Below are positions 36,912-45,793 of a stretch of DNA of 64,000 nucleotides, in pieces. Origin of the DNA: Agrobacterium genomosp. 13 str. CFBP 6927 (GTDB lineage Bacteria; Pseudomonadota; Alphaproteobacteria; Rhizobiales; Rhizobiaceae); contig LT009757.1 in assembly GCA_900012615.1 (NCBI GenBank), positions 1,152,175 to 1,216,174 on the forward strand. The letters are read 5' to 3'. A program made the position numbers and the translations under genes. Numbering within the stretch: position 1 is the stretch's first letter; every line of letters begins with the position of its first letter. Below the pieces are notes generated by a model, which worked only from the letters and a program-made list of their open reading frames with translations, had not been told where the DNA came from and did not search any database.

Positions 36912-37106
36912 TTGAACCTCGATGAAAAAGAACATGATGCAACACAGCCAAGACGCTCGATCTGGCCCTGGCTGCTGCTGGCGGTTCTCACGCTTTTGGC
37001 CATTTACGCTTATTCAGAAGTGACATCGATGATCGATGATACCGTCAGGCTCTGGAACGACCTCGTGCAACTATTCTGGTGGATTGTCCCGGACCAGTCG
37101 CCTTGA
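36912..37106 (+). CDS. Small single-pass membrane protein after bioZ
   Basis: A 64-residue unrecognised protein: a hydrophilic start (MNLDEKEHDATQPRRS), one membrane helix (WPWLLLAVLTLLAIYAY) and a Trp-rich tail. TTG at 36912 is preferred because GGGAGG lies 5-6 bases before it; an in-frame GTG at 36837 lacks one. It is 105 bases past bioZ, so it might be the last gene of that unit. It ends 119 bases before the island's left attachment site. Confidence 0.5.
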   Translation: MNLDEKEHDATQPRRSIWPWLLLAVLTLLAIYAYSEVTSMIDDTVRLWNDLVQLFWWIVPDQSP

Positions 37107-37224
37107 CGCGAGACCGAAGCGCCGTATGGCGGCTGGCAATAGGGAGCAATGCAGCGCAATCTGAAAAGCCGGATATGTCGGCATTTCGTTCCGCATAATA
37201 ATTTGATTTTATATGAGAAGATGG

Positions 37225-37242
37225 TTGGCTGGGGAACCTGGA
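37225..37242. repeat. attL, 18-bp copy of the tRNA-Gln 3' end
   Basis: TTGGCTGGGGAACCTGGA, identical to 52731-52748, which is the 3' end (with CCA) of the tRNA-Gln gene. The bases just outside differ between the two sites. The two copies bracket a 15.5-kb island with the integrase just inside this end. Confidence 0.9.
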
Positions 37243-37315
37243 CGATAATCCAACTTTTCTCACGCCTTTGAATATCTTCAACATATTGCCAAGAAAAAGC
37301 TTTCTCGTCTAGAGG

Positions 37316-37350
37316 TGTTCCGGTTTACTGTTCCGGTAAGCTGTTCCGGG
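37316..37350. repeat. Three 13-bp iterons, left island end
   Basis: TGTTCCGG occurs at 37316, 37329 and 37342, an exact 13-base period, ending 8 bases before the integrase ATG. A matching triplet lies inside the right end at 52645-52678. They are candidate arm-type sites for integrase or an excisionase, or an operator of the integrase gene. Confidence 0.6.
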
Positions 37351-37358
37351 AGCCCTTG

Positions 37359-39203
37359 ATGACACGACGCTCAAACCTCATTCGCCGCGAAGGCGGCACC
37401 TACTATGCCCGGATCTACATCCCTGCAGAGCTGCGGCATCACTTTCCGAGTGAGGACAAGAAGATCTCACTTCGAACCAAGGATGAGGCGACCGCTAAGC
37501 GCCGACTCAATGCCGAAGTCCACAAGTGGGACGTCGTGTTCGACGACATGCGCGCCCGCCGACATTTGAGCGACCAGGACAAGGCGGTCGCCGTTTGGGA
37601 GCACTATGAGGCGAGGCTGAACGAGGACGCAGAGAGGCGGCGCTCGATGCCGACGGATGCGGATCTCGAAAGGGAAGCTGCCCTGGTCTGGCTGCGTATC
37701 GATCGCCGCGAGATCCGGTCTGATGACATGGTAAGCATGATCAATGGCTATGCAGACCTTGAGCTCCTAAAGCGTGCTCGGCAGGATGACGCTAACCTTC
37801 GTTCGCGTCGGTTGACGGCGCTAAAGCGAGACCTGGCAGCCGGCAGGTATGCCCTGGTGGAAGAGGACGTGCGTCATTTTATAGAGCGGCATCAGCTGTT
37901 GGTGGACGACGGATCCGAGCAGTTTCGCGAACTTAGTGCACTCATGATGCGCGCTGATATCGAGGCCCTTGAGCGGACGGTAGAGCGAGACGCCGGCGAC
38001 TACTCCGGGAGACCCAAGGATCCCATCGTCAAGCCGGCCTTCGCCAAGCCCCGCGAAACTGCGGCGCCGGGCCAATCAGTTATGGAGCTGTTCGAAGTTT
38101 ACGCCCGCGAAAACCCTCGCAGCGTCACGCCCGACACGTTGGCCCAGGCTCGCCGCGATATTGGTCTATTCGTCGACCATGTCGGCACGACCTTTCCCGT
38201 GTCGAAGATCGACAAGAAAGCTGTCCGCGAATGGAAGGCACTGCTGATGCTCTATCCTGTCAAGGCGACTGAGACAAAAGAGTTCAAAGGCATGAAGATC
38301 GCCCAGATCGTCGCGCACAACGAGACGGTCCGGAAGTCGGTGCTAAGTGTGAACACCGTGAACCGCTATCTTTCTAACCTTGCCGCTTTTTGCAGCTGGC
38401 TCGTCGGACATGGATACATCGATTACAATCCAACCGAAGGGATGTTCTTGGCCAAGGACAAGCGGAAGAAGGTCTACCCGTTTACGGTCGACCAAATGAA
38501 CGCTCTTTTCCGGTCGCCGTTGTTCACAGGGTGTGCAAGTGACGATGCGCCCCGGTTCTGGAACAAGCCGGGTGATGTCAGGATCCGTGACCATCGATAT
38601 TGGATACCATTGATCATGCTCTACTCAGGCGCCCGGCCTGGCGAGATTGCGCAGCTCGGCCTATCAGATGTCCGGGAGGAGCGGCAGACCTGGATCTTTG
38701 ATGTCACCGAAACCGCAGATGATGGCAGCGATGAAGTGAAAAGGCTGAAGACTGAAAGTTCTCGCCGTGTTGTGCCGGTCCACCAGGAGCTGATTGAGCT
38801 AGGTTTCCTCGACTACTTGGCGGCAATTCGAGACGGCGGGCATACGCGCGTTTTCCCACTCGCAGTCCGAAACGAGCGCGGGCAGATGTTATCCGATTAC
38901 AGCCGTGACTTCGGTCGATACCTCGAGAAGATCGGTCTCAAAAATGGTCGAGGGTTGTCGCTCTATTCCTTCCGCCACGGGGCCTTTGATGCGATGAGAC
39001 GCGCCGGCTACCTTGATGAGCAGTTCAATTTCATCTTCGGACATGTCAGCACCGGTAATCGTGTGACTCAGGGCTACGGGGTCTTGACACAGGGCGTTCT
39101 CGAGCAGCGCGCCGAGCTGGTCAACGCGATTGGCTATCCCGGACTGGATCTTGAACACCTTGTAATTCAACCAGAGAGAGAGTCCATGCGTTCGCTTGGA
39201 TGA
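37359..39203 (+). CDS. Tyrosine-recombinase integrase of the island
   Basis: A 614-residue site-specific recombinase. The N-terminal TRRSNLIRREGGTYYARIYIPAELR is the DUF6538-like start of phage-type integrases; a SAM-like core-binding region is around 225-330 and the catalytic domain is at about 370-600. The catalytic arginine is in MLYSGARPGEIAQLGL, box II in SLYSFRHGAFDAMRRAG and the nucleophilic tyrosine in FGHVSTGNRVTQGYG. ATG 37359 has GGGAG 8 bases upstream; the in-frame TTG at 37356 is less likely. It sits 117 bases inside attL and presumably catalyses integration into the tRNA-Gln gene. Confidence 0.92.
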   Translation: MTRRSNLIRREGGTYYARIYIPAELRHHFPSEDKKISLRTKDEATAKRRLNAEVHKWDVVFDDMRARRHLSDQDKAVAVWEHYEARLNEDAERRRSMPTDADLEREAALVWLRIDRREIRSDDMVSMINGYADLELLKRARQDDANLRSRRLTALKRDLAAGRYALVEEDVRHFIERHQLLVDDGSEQFRELSALMMRADIEALERTVERDAGDYSGRPKDPIVKPAFAKPRETAAPGQSVMELFEVYARENPRSVTPDTLAQARRDIGLFVDHVGTTFPVSKIDKKAVREWKALLMLYPVKATETKEFKGMKIAQIVAHNETVRKSVLSVNTVNRYLSNLAAFCSWLVGHGYIDYNPTEGMFLAKDKRKKVYPFTVDQMNALFRSPLFTGCASDDAPRFWNKPGDVRIRDHRYWIPLIMLYSGARPGEIAQLGLSDVREERQTWIFDVTETADDGSDEVKRLKTESSRRVVPVHQELIELGFLDYLAAIRDGGHTRVFPLAVRNERGQMLSDYSRDFGRYLEKIGLKNGRGLSLYSFRHGAFDAMRRAGYLDEQFNFIFGHVSTGNRVTQGYGVLTQGVLEQRAELVNAIGYPGLDLEHLVIQPERESMRSLG

Positions 39204-39553
39204 TGCCCTCGGTTGTAAAGCAAGCTGTCACGGCAGTCTGGATTGTGCCTCCACATAAATCAACGCATCGGTTTGAGGTTCGTTAGCTCCAGAGTTCGTA
39301 CGGCACAATTGGTCCCAAGCTGACACCGGATCTTATTCTGTTACCCGTCAACAGGACCATCAAAGAATGCCGTTCGATCAAACCGCTCGGAAAAGGCATT
39401 CCCAAAACGCAGTGTCATTCGCCGTGGCTGGATCGTTAGGCGGCTAGGGCGCGCGTCGTTGCACGGGGTTCAGCAGCACTGATGAAGGTCGTAGATGCCT
39501 CAAGCTGCCATCGGTAGTTTACAACGCCTTGAGTCGCCGGCTCAACAACGACC
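39204..39553. other. 350-bp gene-free stretch
   Basis: No convincing reading frame on either strand and no recognisable repeat. It separates the integrase from the convergently read methyltransferase/glycosylase pair. Confidence 0.5.
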
Positions 39554-40267
39554 CTAGCGGATCGGTTTTTCCTTGCGCCTAGCTTTTAGGTAGTTACACC
39601 TTTCGCGGACAGGGCAATTTGGGCACGCGGGCTTCCTCGCTTTGCAGATTAATGCAGCAAAATCGAGGACCGCCCAATTGACTTGTTCTGGACTCGCGCC
39701 GCGCACTATCCAGTGCGCGGCCTGCTGTAGCCAGGGGTCATGTCGGATATCTGCCAACCGTCGCGGTCGAACGAAGCGCTCAATCACCCTTGCCATATTG
39801 ACATCCAGTAGTGGGGTGGCCTCCCCATGTTGGAACATTACGATAGCGTTCGAGACGTATTGTCCCACCGCGGGGATGCTCCTATGCAGGGCGCTATCAC
39901 CGGGGAAATTCCCGCCACGCGCGGCTGCGTACTTGGCAAGTCCAAGTAGCGAGACCGCCCTTCGCCGCCATAACCCGAGAGGTTTTAAGAAGTGCTCGAG
40001 ATCCTCCGTACTGGCCACTGCTAGATCCTCCCAGCTAGCGAAACGTTCGAAGAAATCGTTGTAGAAGCGGGCTACCGCGGCTGCCGTCGTCCTCTGGAGC
40101 AGCACTTCGACCACAATTTGTTGGTAAGTCTTCGCATCACGGTTACGCCAAGGGAAGTGACGGCCGTGGTCTGCGGCCCAGCAGAGCAGGTCAGCACGGA
40201 GGAGCGTGAGCTTCCTTTTTTCCGCCGTGCGCAGCGAGTCCCGTTCAGAGAGCTCGCGAGGCGTCAT
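39554..40267 (-). CDS. Mig-type T/G mismatch DNA glycosylase (HhH-GPD)
   Basis: A 237-residue base-excision enzyme of the EndoIII/MutY superfamily. FPWRNRDAKTYQQIVVEVLLQRTTAAAV matches the thymine-DNA glycosylase Mig more closely than MutY. The helix-hairpin-helix IPAVGQYVSNAIV carries Tyr137, the position that is Tyr in Mig, Ser in MutY and Lys in EndoIII; Asp155 in LLDVN is the catalytic aspartate. Cys208, 215, 218 and 224 (C-x6-C-x2-C-x5-C) bind a 4Fe-4S cluster. Mig enzymes repair T:G pairs left by 5-methylcytosine deamination and travel with C5 methyltransferases, and here the start overlaps the methyltransferase stop by one base. Confidence 0.88.
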   Translation of the reverse strand: MTPRELSERDSLRTAEKRKLTLLRADLLCWAADHGRHFPWRNRDAKTYQQIVVEVLLQRTTAAAVARFYNDFFERFASWEDLAVASTEDLEHFLKPLGLWRRRAVSLLGLAKYAAARGGNFPGDSALHRSIPAVGQYVSNAIVMFQHGEATPLLDVNMARVIERFVRPRRLADIRHDPWLQQAAHWIVRGASPEQVNWAVLDFAALICKARKPACPNCPVRERCNYLKARRKEKPIR

Positions 40268-41643
40268 TAGCGACTCTTCCTTGTAGCGATCGAAAGGATA
40301 TGGTTAAAATGCCTTCCGACTTCCTCAGCCAAGCCAACTGGAACCGCGTTCCCAATCTGCGTGTATTTCGGAACCTCTCGTTCGAAGTTCCCCTCCCGCG
40401 GGTTGCCTGCTCGGCGGATACCGCCAGTTGTTCGCTTGCCTGCAAATTCATACCAATCTGGAAACAGCTGTAGTCTGGCCCATTCTCTAACCGTCAGCGT
40501 CCGCGCTTGTGCAAAGTGTACGTAGTCGTCCGGCATTGAAGTTGCGGTGATGTTAGGGGCCAGATTGCCCCAACGACGCCGCAGCACACGCTGAGAAAAT
40601 TTCCGCGTCTTCGCTTCTTCTGGAATCTCTCCGTGGTTCTCAAGCATATGCTGAAACTTCGACACGATCCGCGACGAGTGCTTGGAGTATTCGTGGTCCG
40701 TCACAGGTTCACCTAAAGCAAGAACCCGGCCTTCTCTAGTGCTGCGCAGTCTCCGCTGGATGTCCGTCGTAGGATCTGAAAGATAATTGCGGGTCGCGAA
40801 CAGGCCTTTCGGATAGCAAGATTGCGCCAGCTGTGCCTCGATAGTGGGATCGACAAGATCTGATAATAGATCAACTAGGTCTGGGTATGCAGCGCCGCTC
40901 GGGCGGGGGAGAAATCCTGCAGCGACAGCATCTTGCTCATCGTTCGCTAAATTCAACAATGTAGAGGCCGCCGCATCGACGATATCCGACCGTATACCCA
41001 CAAGAAGTACTCGTGGACGGTTTTGAGGAACCCCGTAATCACTCGCCTTTACTAAAGAAAATCTCACCTCGTAGCCTTTGATCGCCTCGAATCTTTTCTT
41101 TACGTCAGGCCAAATCTTCCGAGTCGCTTCTTCAGTCCAGTACGAGTTGAGGAGGCCGCGAACATTCTCAAACAAAAAAATCCTTGGCCTTAACCGCTCG
41201 ATAATAGCCGCCATTCGCTGGTACAATTGGTTAGACGGAATATCCTGCTTGTCGACGGCATATGAGCGCCTATGTCCAATGCCTGAGTAGCCCTGGCATG
41301 GCGGCCCACCAGTCAGCAAATCGAGTGTGCCGTTATTGGCACCTTGCTGGGCCTCTTGCAAAGTCGGTAGCACAATTCCAAGTCGCGATAGGTCCGCCAC
41401 CATTTTCTCCAGTCTTTCGCTCTGAAGTTCATGGGCGTTCCGCGAATGAAGCTCGGGCTGCTCGGCGAACAGCTTTCCACCTACCCGATGCGAACGGTTG
41501 CGGAGGTATGTTTCGAGGGCATGCTCATTCAGCTCATTCACGAAAACCGGCGTGAAACCGGCATTTTCCATGCCGAGAGATAGCCCCCCGCAGCCGGCAA
41601 ACAAATCAACTAGCGTTAGGGAAGGCGGTTTGCATTCACTCAA
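40267..41643 (-). CDS. C5-cytosine DNA methyltransferase
   Basis: A 458-residue methyltransferase. Motif I DLFAGCGGLS (13-22) binds SAM, motif IV GGPPCQGYSG (112-121) has the catalytic Cys116, then motif VI FLFENVRGL, motif VIII VPQNRPRVLLVG and motif X YTQIGNAVPVGLAEEV. The target-recognition region between VIII and IX is long (about 220-380). It makes 5-methylcytosine at an unknown site and presumably protects self DNA from the cassette encoded divergently at 41803-46545. The start is separated from that operon by 160 bases. Confidence 0.95.
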   Translation of the reverse strand: MSECKPPSLTLVDLFAGCGGLSLGMENAGFTPVFVNELNEHALETYLRNRSHRVGGKLFAEQPELHSRNAHELQSERLEKMVADLSRLGIVLPTLQEAQQGANNGTLDLLTGGPPCQGYSGIGHRRSYAVDKQDIPSNQLYQRMAAIIERLRPRIFLFENVRGLLNSYWTEEATRKIWPDVKKRFEAIKGYEVRFSLVKASDYGVPQNRPRVLLVGIRSDIVDAAASTLLNLANDEQDAVAAGFLPRPSGAAYPDLVDLLSDLVDPTIEAQLAQSCYPKGLFATRNYLSDPTTDIQRRLRSTREGRVLALGEPVTDHEYSKHSSRIVSKFQHMLENHGEIPEEAKTRKFSQRVLRRRWGNLAPNITATSMPDDYVHFAQARTLTVREWARLQLFPDWYEFAGKRTTGGIRRAGNPREGNFEREVPKYTQIGNAVPVGLAEEVGRHFNHILSIATRKSR

Positions 41644-41802
41644 CGAAGGGCCCCTCTGGATTGCATATTCCGGTATCTCTTGCTTATTCGATTAAGAGTT
41701 GTCTAGTGTAAATTGCTACTTGTGGGGGCAGCAACGCATTGTCTAATAAATGCAAAGCGTTGCCGCGTCGATCGAATCATTCAAGCCGACACGAAGGTTT
41801 AC

Positions 41803-43341
41803 ATGTCCACTGTTGATATCACGCCGTCACCACGCGTTCTGAGAATGCTAGGCCAGATCGATTTTGCGCCCTGGCAATGTCTCGCAGAATTAATCGACAA
41901 TTCCATTGACGCGTTTATCGATCAGTCGGCAGCTGGTTCGGCCTCCGCTGCGCCGCGTATCTCAATAAAGCTTCCTTCGGAGTCCGAGCTTAAGTCCGGC
42001 ACAGGCGTGATTTCGATTTTGGATAACGCCTCCGGAATGCCGGTCCAGTCGCTGGAGAATGCGGTAAAGGCAGGCTACTCGGGGAATGATCCGGTGGAAA
42101 AGATGGGTCTGTTCGGCATGGGGTTCAATATCTCCACCGCTCGGATGGGGCGTAAGACTGAGGTGTGGACGACGCGCGCGGACGATCCTGACTGGACTGG
42201 TCTCGTAATTGACTTCGATGAGCTTGAGAGGAACCGAACCTTCCATGCTCCTCTTATTCAGCGGGCCAAGACGAGCGCAGAACTTGAGCAAGGGGTGCAC
42301 GGGACCGAAATCCGCATTAGTCGACTGGAAGCAGACCGCGTGCGTCCGCTTATTTGGGGTGCTGGAAAGAAAAACACGAAGAACCGGCTTGGTAAAGTTT
42401 ACGGCAGGGTGATGGCCCGACTGGGCATAGAGATCTTCTATGATGCTGATCTTGTTCTGCCGTGGCGTCACTGCGCGTGGGATGCGAAGCGCTTCGTAGA
42501 GACGAAGACCTTTGGGAACGTTCCGGCATGCATTGAAATCGATAAGACGCTTTCCCCGCAGCGATTTTGCACCACCTGTTGGGTGTGGCTGCTGGACGCG
42601 GACGAGAGGTGCTCGTCTTGTGGCGAGACCCACCATGTCATCGAGCGGTCGCGGCGGCTGAAGGGTTGGCTGGGTATTCAGCGCTATTTCGACAAGAAAC
42701 ATTACGGCATTGATCTTATCCGCAATGGGCGGGTTATCGAGGAACTTGATAAGTCCTTTTTTACGTTCACCGATCAGAACGGCGACACAGTGTTCGAGTA
42801 CCCTATTGACGCGGTCCACTGGGGCGGCCGCATCATAGGCGAACTTGAAATTGACTTCGTACGTGTTTCTCACCAGAAAGATTCCTTCGACAAGCTGGAC
42901 CCCGAGTGGAAGAATGTGGTCGAGCTTGTGAGGGGCAAAACACCCTTACAGCCGCGGATCGCCGAGCGAATGGGGCTCGGCAAAAATGACAGCCCGCTTT
43001 CGCGACTCTTCACAGCCTATCGCAAGGGAACAGCCGGTCTCAAAGACCTTGTGCCCGGCACTAAAGACGGAACCGGCCTAAACTCGGGGCTGGTGATGGA
43101 ATACGTGGAGAAATTCTACGCTGGGGATCCGGACTTCCAGTCCGACGAAAAGTGGTACGAGCTTGTAAAACAAGCCGAGGCAGGAAAACGGGGAGAGTCT
43201 AACGGCGCCGCCGTCGCAGGCGGTGAATTCCCGATTGTTATAGATGAGCCGAACGCTAGTGCTGAACCTGCGGTGGGGGCGGCGAGTCCCAGAAACCTGC
43301 ACCCGAGAAGAACAGCTCCGCTACAGCCATGCCCGAATTAG
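41803..43341 (+). CDS. GHKL ATPase, MORC/MutL-like, of R-M type cassette
   Basis: A 512-residue protein with a GHKL ATPase domain: N box AELIDNSIDAF (28-38), G1 ISILDNASGMP (71-80) with Asp74, and the lid motif GLFGMGFNISTARM (102-115). A four-cysteine zinc ribbon, Cys256-x2-Cys259 and Cys270-x2-Cys273, follows, then an S5-like transducer region. Such MutL/MORC relatives in restriction-modification islands were described by Iyer, Abhiman and Aravind (2008). They are expected to clamp or loop DNA. ATG 41803 has GAAGG upstream; the frame to 41713 is rejected. First gene of a four-gene overlapping operon. Confidence 0.87.
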   Translation: MSTVDITPSPRVLRMLGQIDFAPWQCLAELIDNSIDAFIDQSAAGSASAAPRISIKLPSESELKSGTGVISILDNASGMPVQSLENAVKAGYSGNDPVEKMGLFGMGFNISTARMGRKTEVWTTRADDPDWTGLVIDFDELERNRTFHAPLIQRAKTSAELEQGVHGTEIRISRLEADRVRPLIWGAGKKNTKNRLGKVYGRVMARLGIEIFYDADLVLPWRHCAWDAKRFVETKTFGNVPACIEIDKTLSPQRFCTTCWVWLLDADERCSSCGETHHVIERSRRLKGWLGIQRYFDKKHYGIDLIRNGRVIEELDKSFFTFTDQNGDTVFEYPIDAVHWGGRIIGELEIDFVRVSHQKDSFDKLDPEWKNVVELVRGKTPLQPRIAERMGLGKNDSPLSRLFTAYRKGTAGLKDLVPGTKDGTGLNSGLVMEYVEKFYAGDPDFQSDEKWYELVKQAEAGKRGESNGAAVAGGEFPIVIDEPNASAEPAVGAASPRNLHPRRTAPLQPCPN

Positions 43342-44120
43342 ACGAAGACTTGAGTGGAACCTACGAGGTTGAAGAACTCTCCGGGGATGTAGTTCTCAGG
43401 GTCAAAGCCTACCGCCACAAGATCGACATCGACGGTATGCCATTTAGAGTTCAGCCTGACGGCTACTCTTTCCGATTTGACTATAATCCGCGCTCGGAGT
43501 TCTTCGAGAACAGGCTGGAGACACCCGCGGATTATCTTGTTGTCGACCTTGCTCAGCACTTTCTGGCCCTCTCTGCGGAGACTCCGCGACAAAAACCTGT
43601 GTCGCGCATCGCTAGGGCGATACGCGAGAAGTACTTCTCTCAGTCGTCGGATGACCTGTCGGCCGCTGCCACGGCGGCGTCGTCGTTAATCGACGAGCTG
43701 CGCCGACATTACGGTGAGGCTTTGCCCGACGCTGCTCCCGTAGACCCGGGCAGCCTGGCATCCCATGAACTTGAAAGAATTAAGCGGCTAGCAACGAAGT
43801 CCTTGGGATTGAACGAAAGCGAGGTCGAGCAATTTATCGTCGACGGAAGGTTCGCAGCATATGTGTCCCAGTCCTACATCGCTGACCTAGTCAGAACATG
43901 GCCGGCGATAGCGACCGACGGTAACTTCTTTAGTCGGCCCTATGCAGGCTCGAGTGATAAGCTGAAGCCTATCATTCTCGACGAGATTGTGGATGCGCTC
44001 CAAGACGTTGTTTGGCTAGTAGACGAGGGGGCCTCGGCAGTTAGCAAGGATACTGGCTGGAGGCTAAGGTACGCCAAATCCCTCTCTTCCCTCCGTTTGC
44101 TTCAATACTGGCGAGCATGA
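43329..44120 (+). CDS. Unknown protein of the MORC-helicase cassette
   Basis: A 263-residue protein that I cannot assign. It has an N-terminal beta-rich part (VLRVKAYRHKIDIDGMPFRVQPDGYSFRFDYNPRSEFFE), then a helical middle and C-terminus (AREIREKYF-like, and EIVDALQDVVWLVDEGAS). It overlaps the ATPase gene by 13 bases and the helicase gene by 4, so it is most likely a dedicated partner of both. In larger relatives a similar segment may be fused to the GHKL ATPase; this is inference and needs a profile search. Confidence 0.75.
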   Translation: MPELDEDLSGTYEVEELSGDVVLRVKAYRHKIDIDGMPFRVQPDGYSFRFDYNPRSEFFENRLETPADYLVVDLAQHFLALSAETPRQKPVSRIARAIREKYFSQSSDDLSAAATAASSLIDELRRHYGEALPDAAPVDPGSLASHELERIKRLATKSLGLNESEVEQFIVDGRFAAYVSQSYIADLVRTWPAIATDGNFFSRPYAGSSDKLKPIILDEIVDALQDVVWLVDEGASAVSKDTGWRLRYAKSLSSLRLLQYWRA

Positions 44121-45793
44121 CTGTGTCAGGATTCATTTGCGAGGAACGGTTGACTTACGGCCCCTGGCCAGCGCTCGAAAGAGCTCTGGCCAGAGCAATC
44201 GACCATGCAGGCTTTACAGATGTAGCGCTTGTTGGCGGGAGCGGTGACCACGGGGCTGATGTCGTTGGTGTTTTCAACGGCCAGCGCTGGGTGCTTCAGG
44301 CCAAGTACAGGAAGTCTGGAGGTATTGATGCGGAAGGCGCTCGTGAGGCCATCTACGCGGTTGGGCACTACGAGGCCGAAGTCTCCGTTCTGGCCGCAAA
44401 TAGCTACTTTTCGCAGGATGCATATAAATTCCAAGCCGAGCAGAAGAACCTTGGATTCGACCTGCGGCTCTGGAATGGCAAGTATCTCCTCGATTTTTTC
44501 AATCAATTGCCCGAGTCTCCTCGGAAAAAGCGCGAGCTGCGCGACTACCAAGCCGAGGCAATAGATGAGGTTGAGCGGCGCCGAGGTCGCGGGGAGCAAA
44601 GCGCCCTCGTGGTTATGGCAACTGGGCTCGGCAAGTCCATGATCGCCAATCAGCTCATTGTCAATGAGCTGCGCCGTAATCCACACGAAGAGGTCCTTGT
44701 CCTCGCGCACATGAACGACCTAGTGCGGCAACTTGAACATTCGTCTTGGTCTCAGCTTCCCAAAAATGTCTCTACGCACTTATGGACGGACGGTGAAAGA
44801 CCCTCATACCGGGGAGGGGTTATCTTCGCGACTTGGCAATCTGTAGCTGCGGCTATGCAGCGGGGCGAGGAAGATTTGAAGTCTCGCTTCAGGCTGGTTA
44901 TCGTTGACGAGGCACATCATGCACCGTCAAATGCCTTTAGTCGGTTGCTGAACGACCTTGAGCCGAGCTTCCTCGTCGGCTTGACCGCCACGCCTTGGCG
45001 CGGGGATGACAAGGACCTTCGAACGCTCTTCGGCGAGCCCGCATACACCTGCGACATCGTGAAGGGAATGCAGCGTGGCTATCTTGCCGCAGTCGATTAC
45101 AGGATGTTGACCGACGGTATCGACTGGGAAGAAGTTAGCCGGGCCTCAAGCCAAGGTCTTACAGTTGCGGATCTTAACCGCCACCTCCTCGTCCCTGAGC
45201 GGGACATTGGGATGGTCGAGACAATTTCTAAGAAAATAGGGGAGATTAACAGCCCACGGGCTCTGGCATTCTGTCGTTCGATAGAGCACGCGGAGCGTCT
45301 CCAGCCGCTGTTTTCTGCCCGCGGCATTCGGGCTGCTCTGATGCACAGCAAGTTGCCTCGTGAACAGAGATTCAAAAACCTGTCAAATTTCAGGCTCGGG
45401 AAAATCGACCTGCTCATTTCGATCGAGATGCTCAACGAGGGAATTGATGTTCCTGACGTAAACCTTGTCGCCTTCATGAGAGTCACCCACAGCCGGCGAA
45501 TCTTCCTCCAACAATTAGGGAGAGGGCTACGTATCAGCAGCGCAAAAAAAGAAGTCATTGTCCTCGACTTTGTTGCTGACATTCGTCGCGTAGCCGCTGG
45601 GCTAGAGATGAATAGACAAGCCAAACAAGGTGCATCCGCTCCCGAGGTCGTTCGATATCGCGATGGCCAGATCGTGAAGTTTGACAATGATACACCGGCG
45701 AAGTTTTTTGACGAATATCTCGCGGACATTGCGGACGTTGAGGACATCTCGGAAAGCTCAAAGCTGGTTTTCCCAGATGGAGAGGAGTTTTGA
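44117..45793 (+). CDS. Mrr-like nuclease fused to SF2 DEAH helicase
   Basis: A 558-residue fusion. The first 130 residues form an Mrr-type PD-(D/E)xK domain: GGSGDHGADVVGVFNGQRWVLQAKYR has Asp48 and the QAK of residues 61-63, the usual catalytic pattern. From about 140 on is a superfamily 2 helicase/translocase: Walker A MATGLGKS (167-174), DEAH at 264-267, motif III LTATPWRGDD and motif VI QQLGRGLR. It lacks the C-terminal extensions of type I HsdR. It is overlapped by its neighbours on both sides. Function inferred: ATP-driven DNA translocation and cleavage of unmodified DNA with the MORC-like ATPase. Confidence 0.9.
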   Translation: MTVSGFICEERLTYGPWPALERALARAIDHAGFTDVALVGGSGDHGADVVGVFNGQRWVLQAKYRKSGGIDAEGAREAIYAVGHYEAEVSVLAANSYFSQDAYKFQAEQKNLGFDLRLWNGKYLLDFFNQLPESPRKKRELRDYQAEAIDEVERRRGRGEQSALVVMATGLGKSMIANQLIVNELRRNPHEEVLVLAHMNDLVRQLEHSSWSQLPKNVSTHLWTDGERPSYRGGVIFATWQSVAAAMQRGEEDLKSRFRLVIVDEAHHAPSNAFSRLLNDLEPSFLVGLTATPWRGDDKDLRTLFGEPAYTCDIVKGMQRGYLAAVDYRMLTDGIDWEEVSRASSQGLTVADLNRHLLVPERDIGMVETISKKIGEINSPRALAFCRSIEHAERLQPLFSARGIRAALMHSKLPREQRFKNLSNFRLGKIDLLISIEMLNEGIDVPDVNLVAFMRVTHSRRIFLQQLGRGLRISSAKKEVIVLDFVADIRRVAAGLEMNRQAKQGASAPEVVRYRDGQIVKFDNDTPAKFFDEYLADIADVEDISESSKLVFPDGEEF

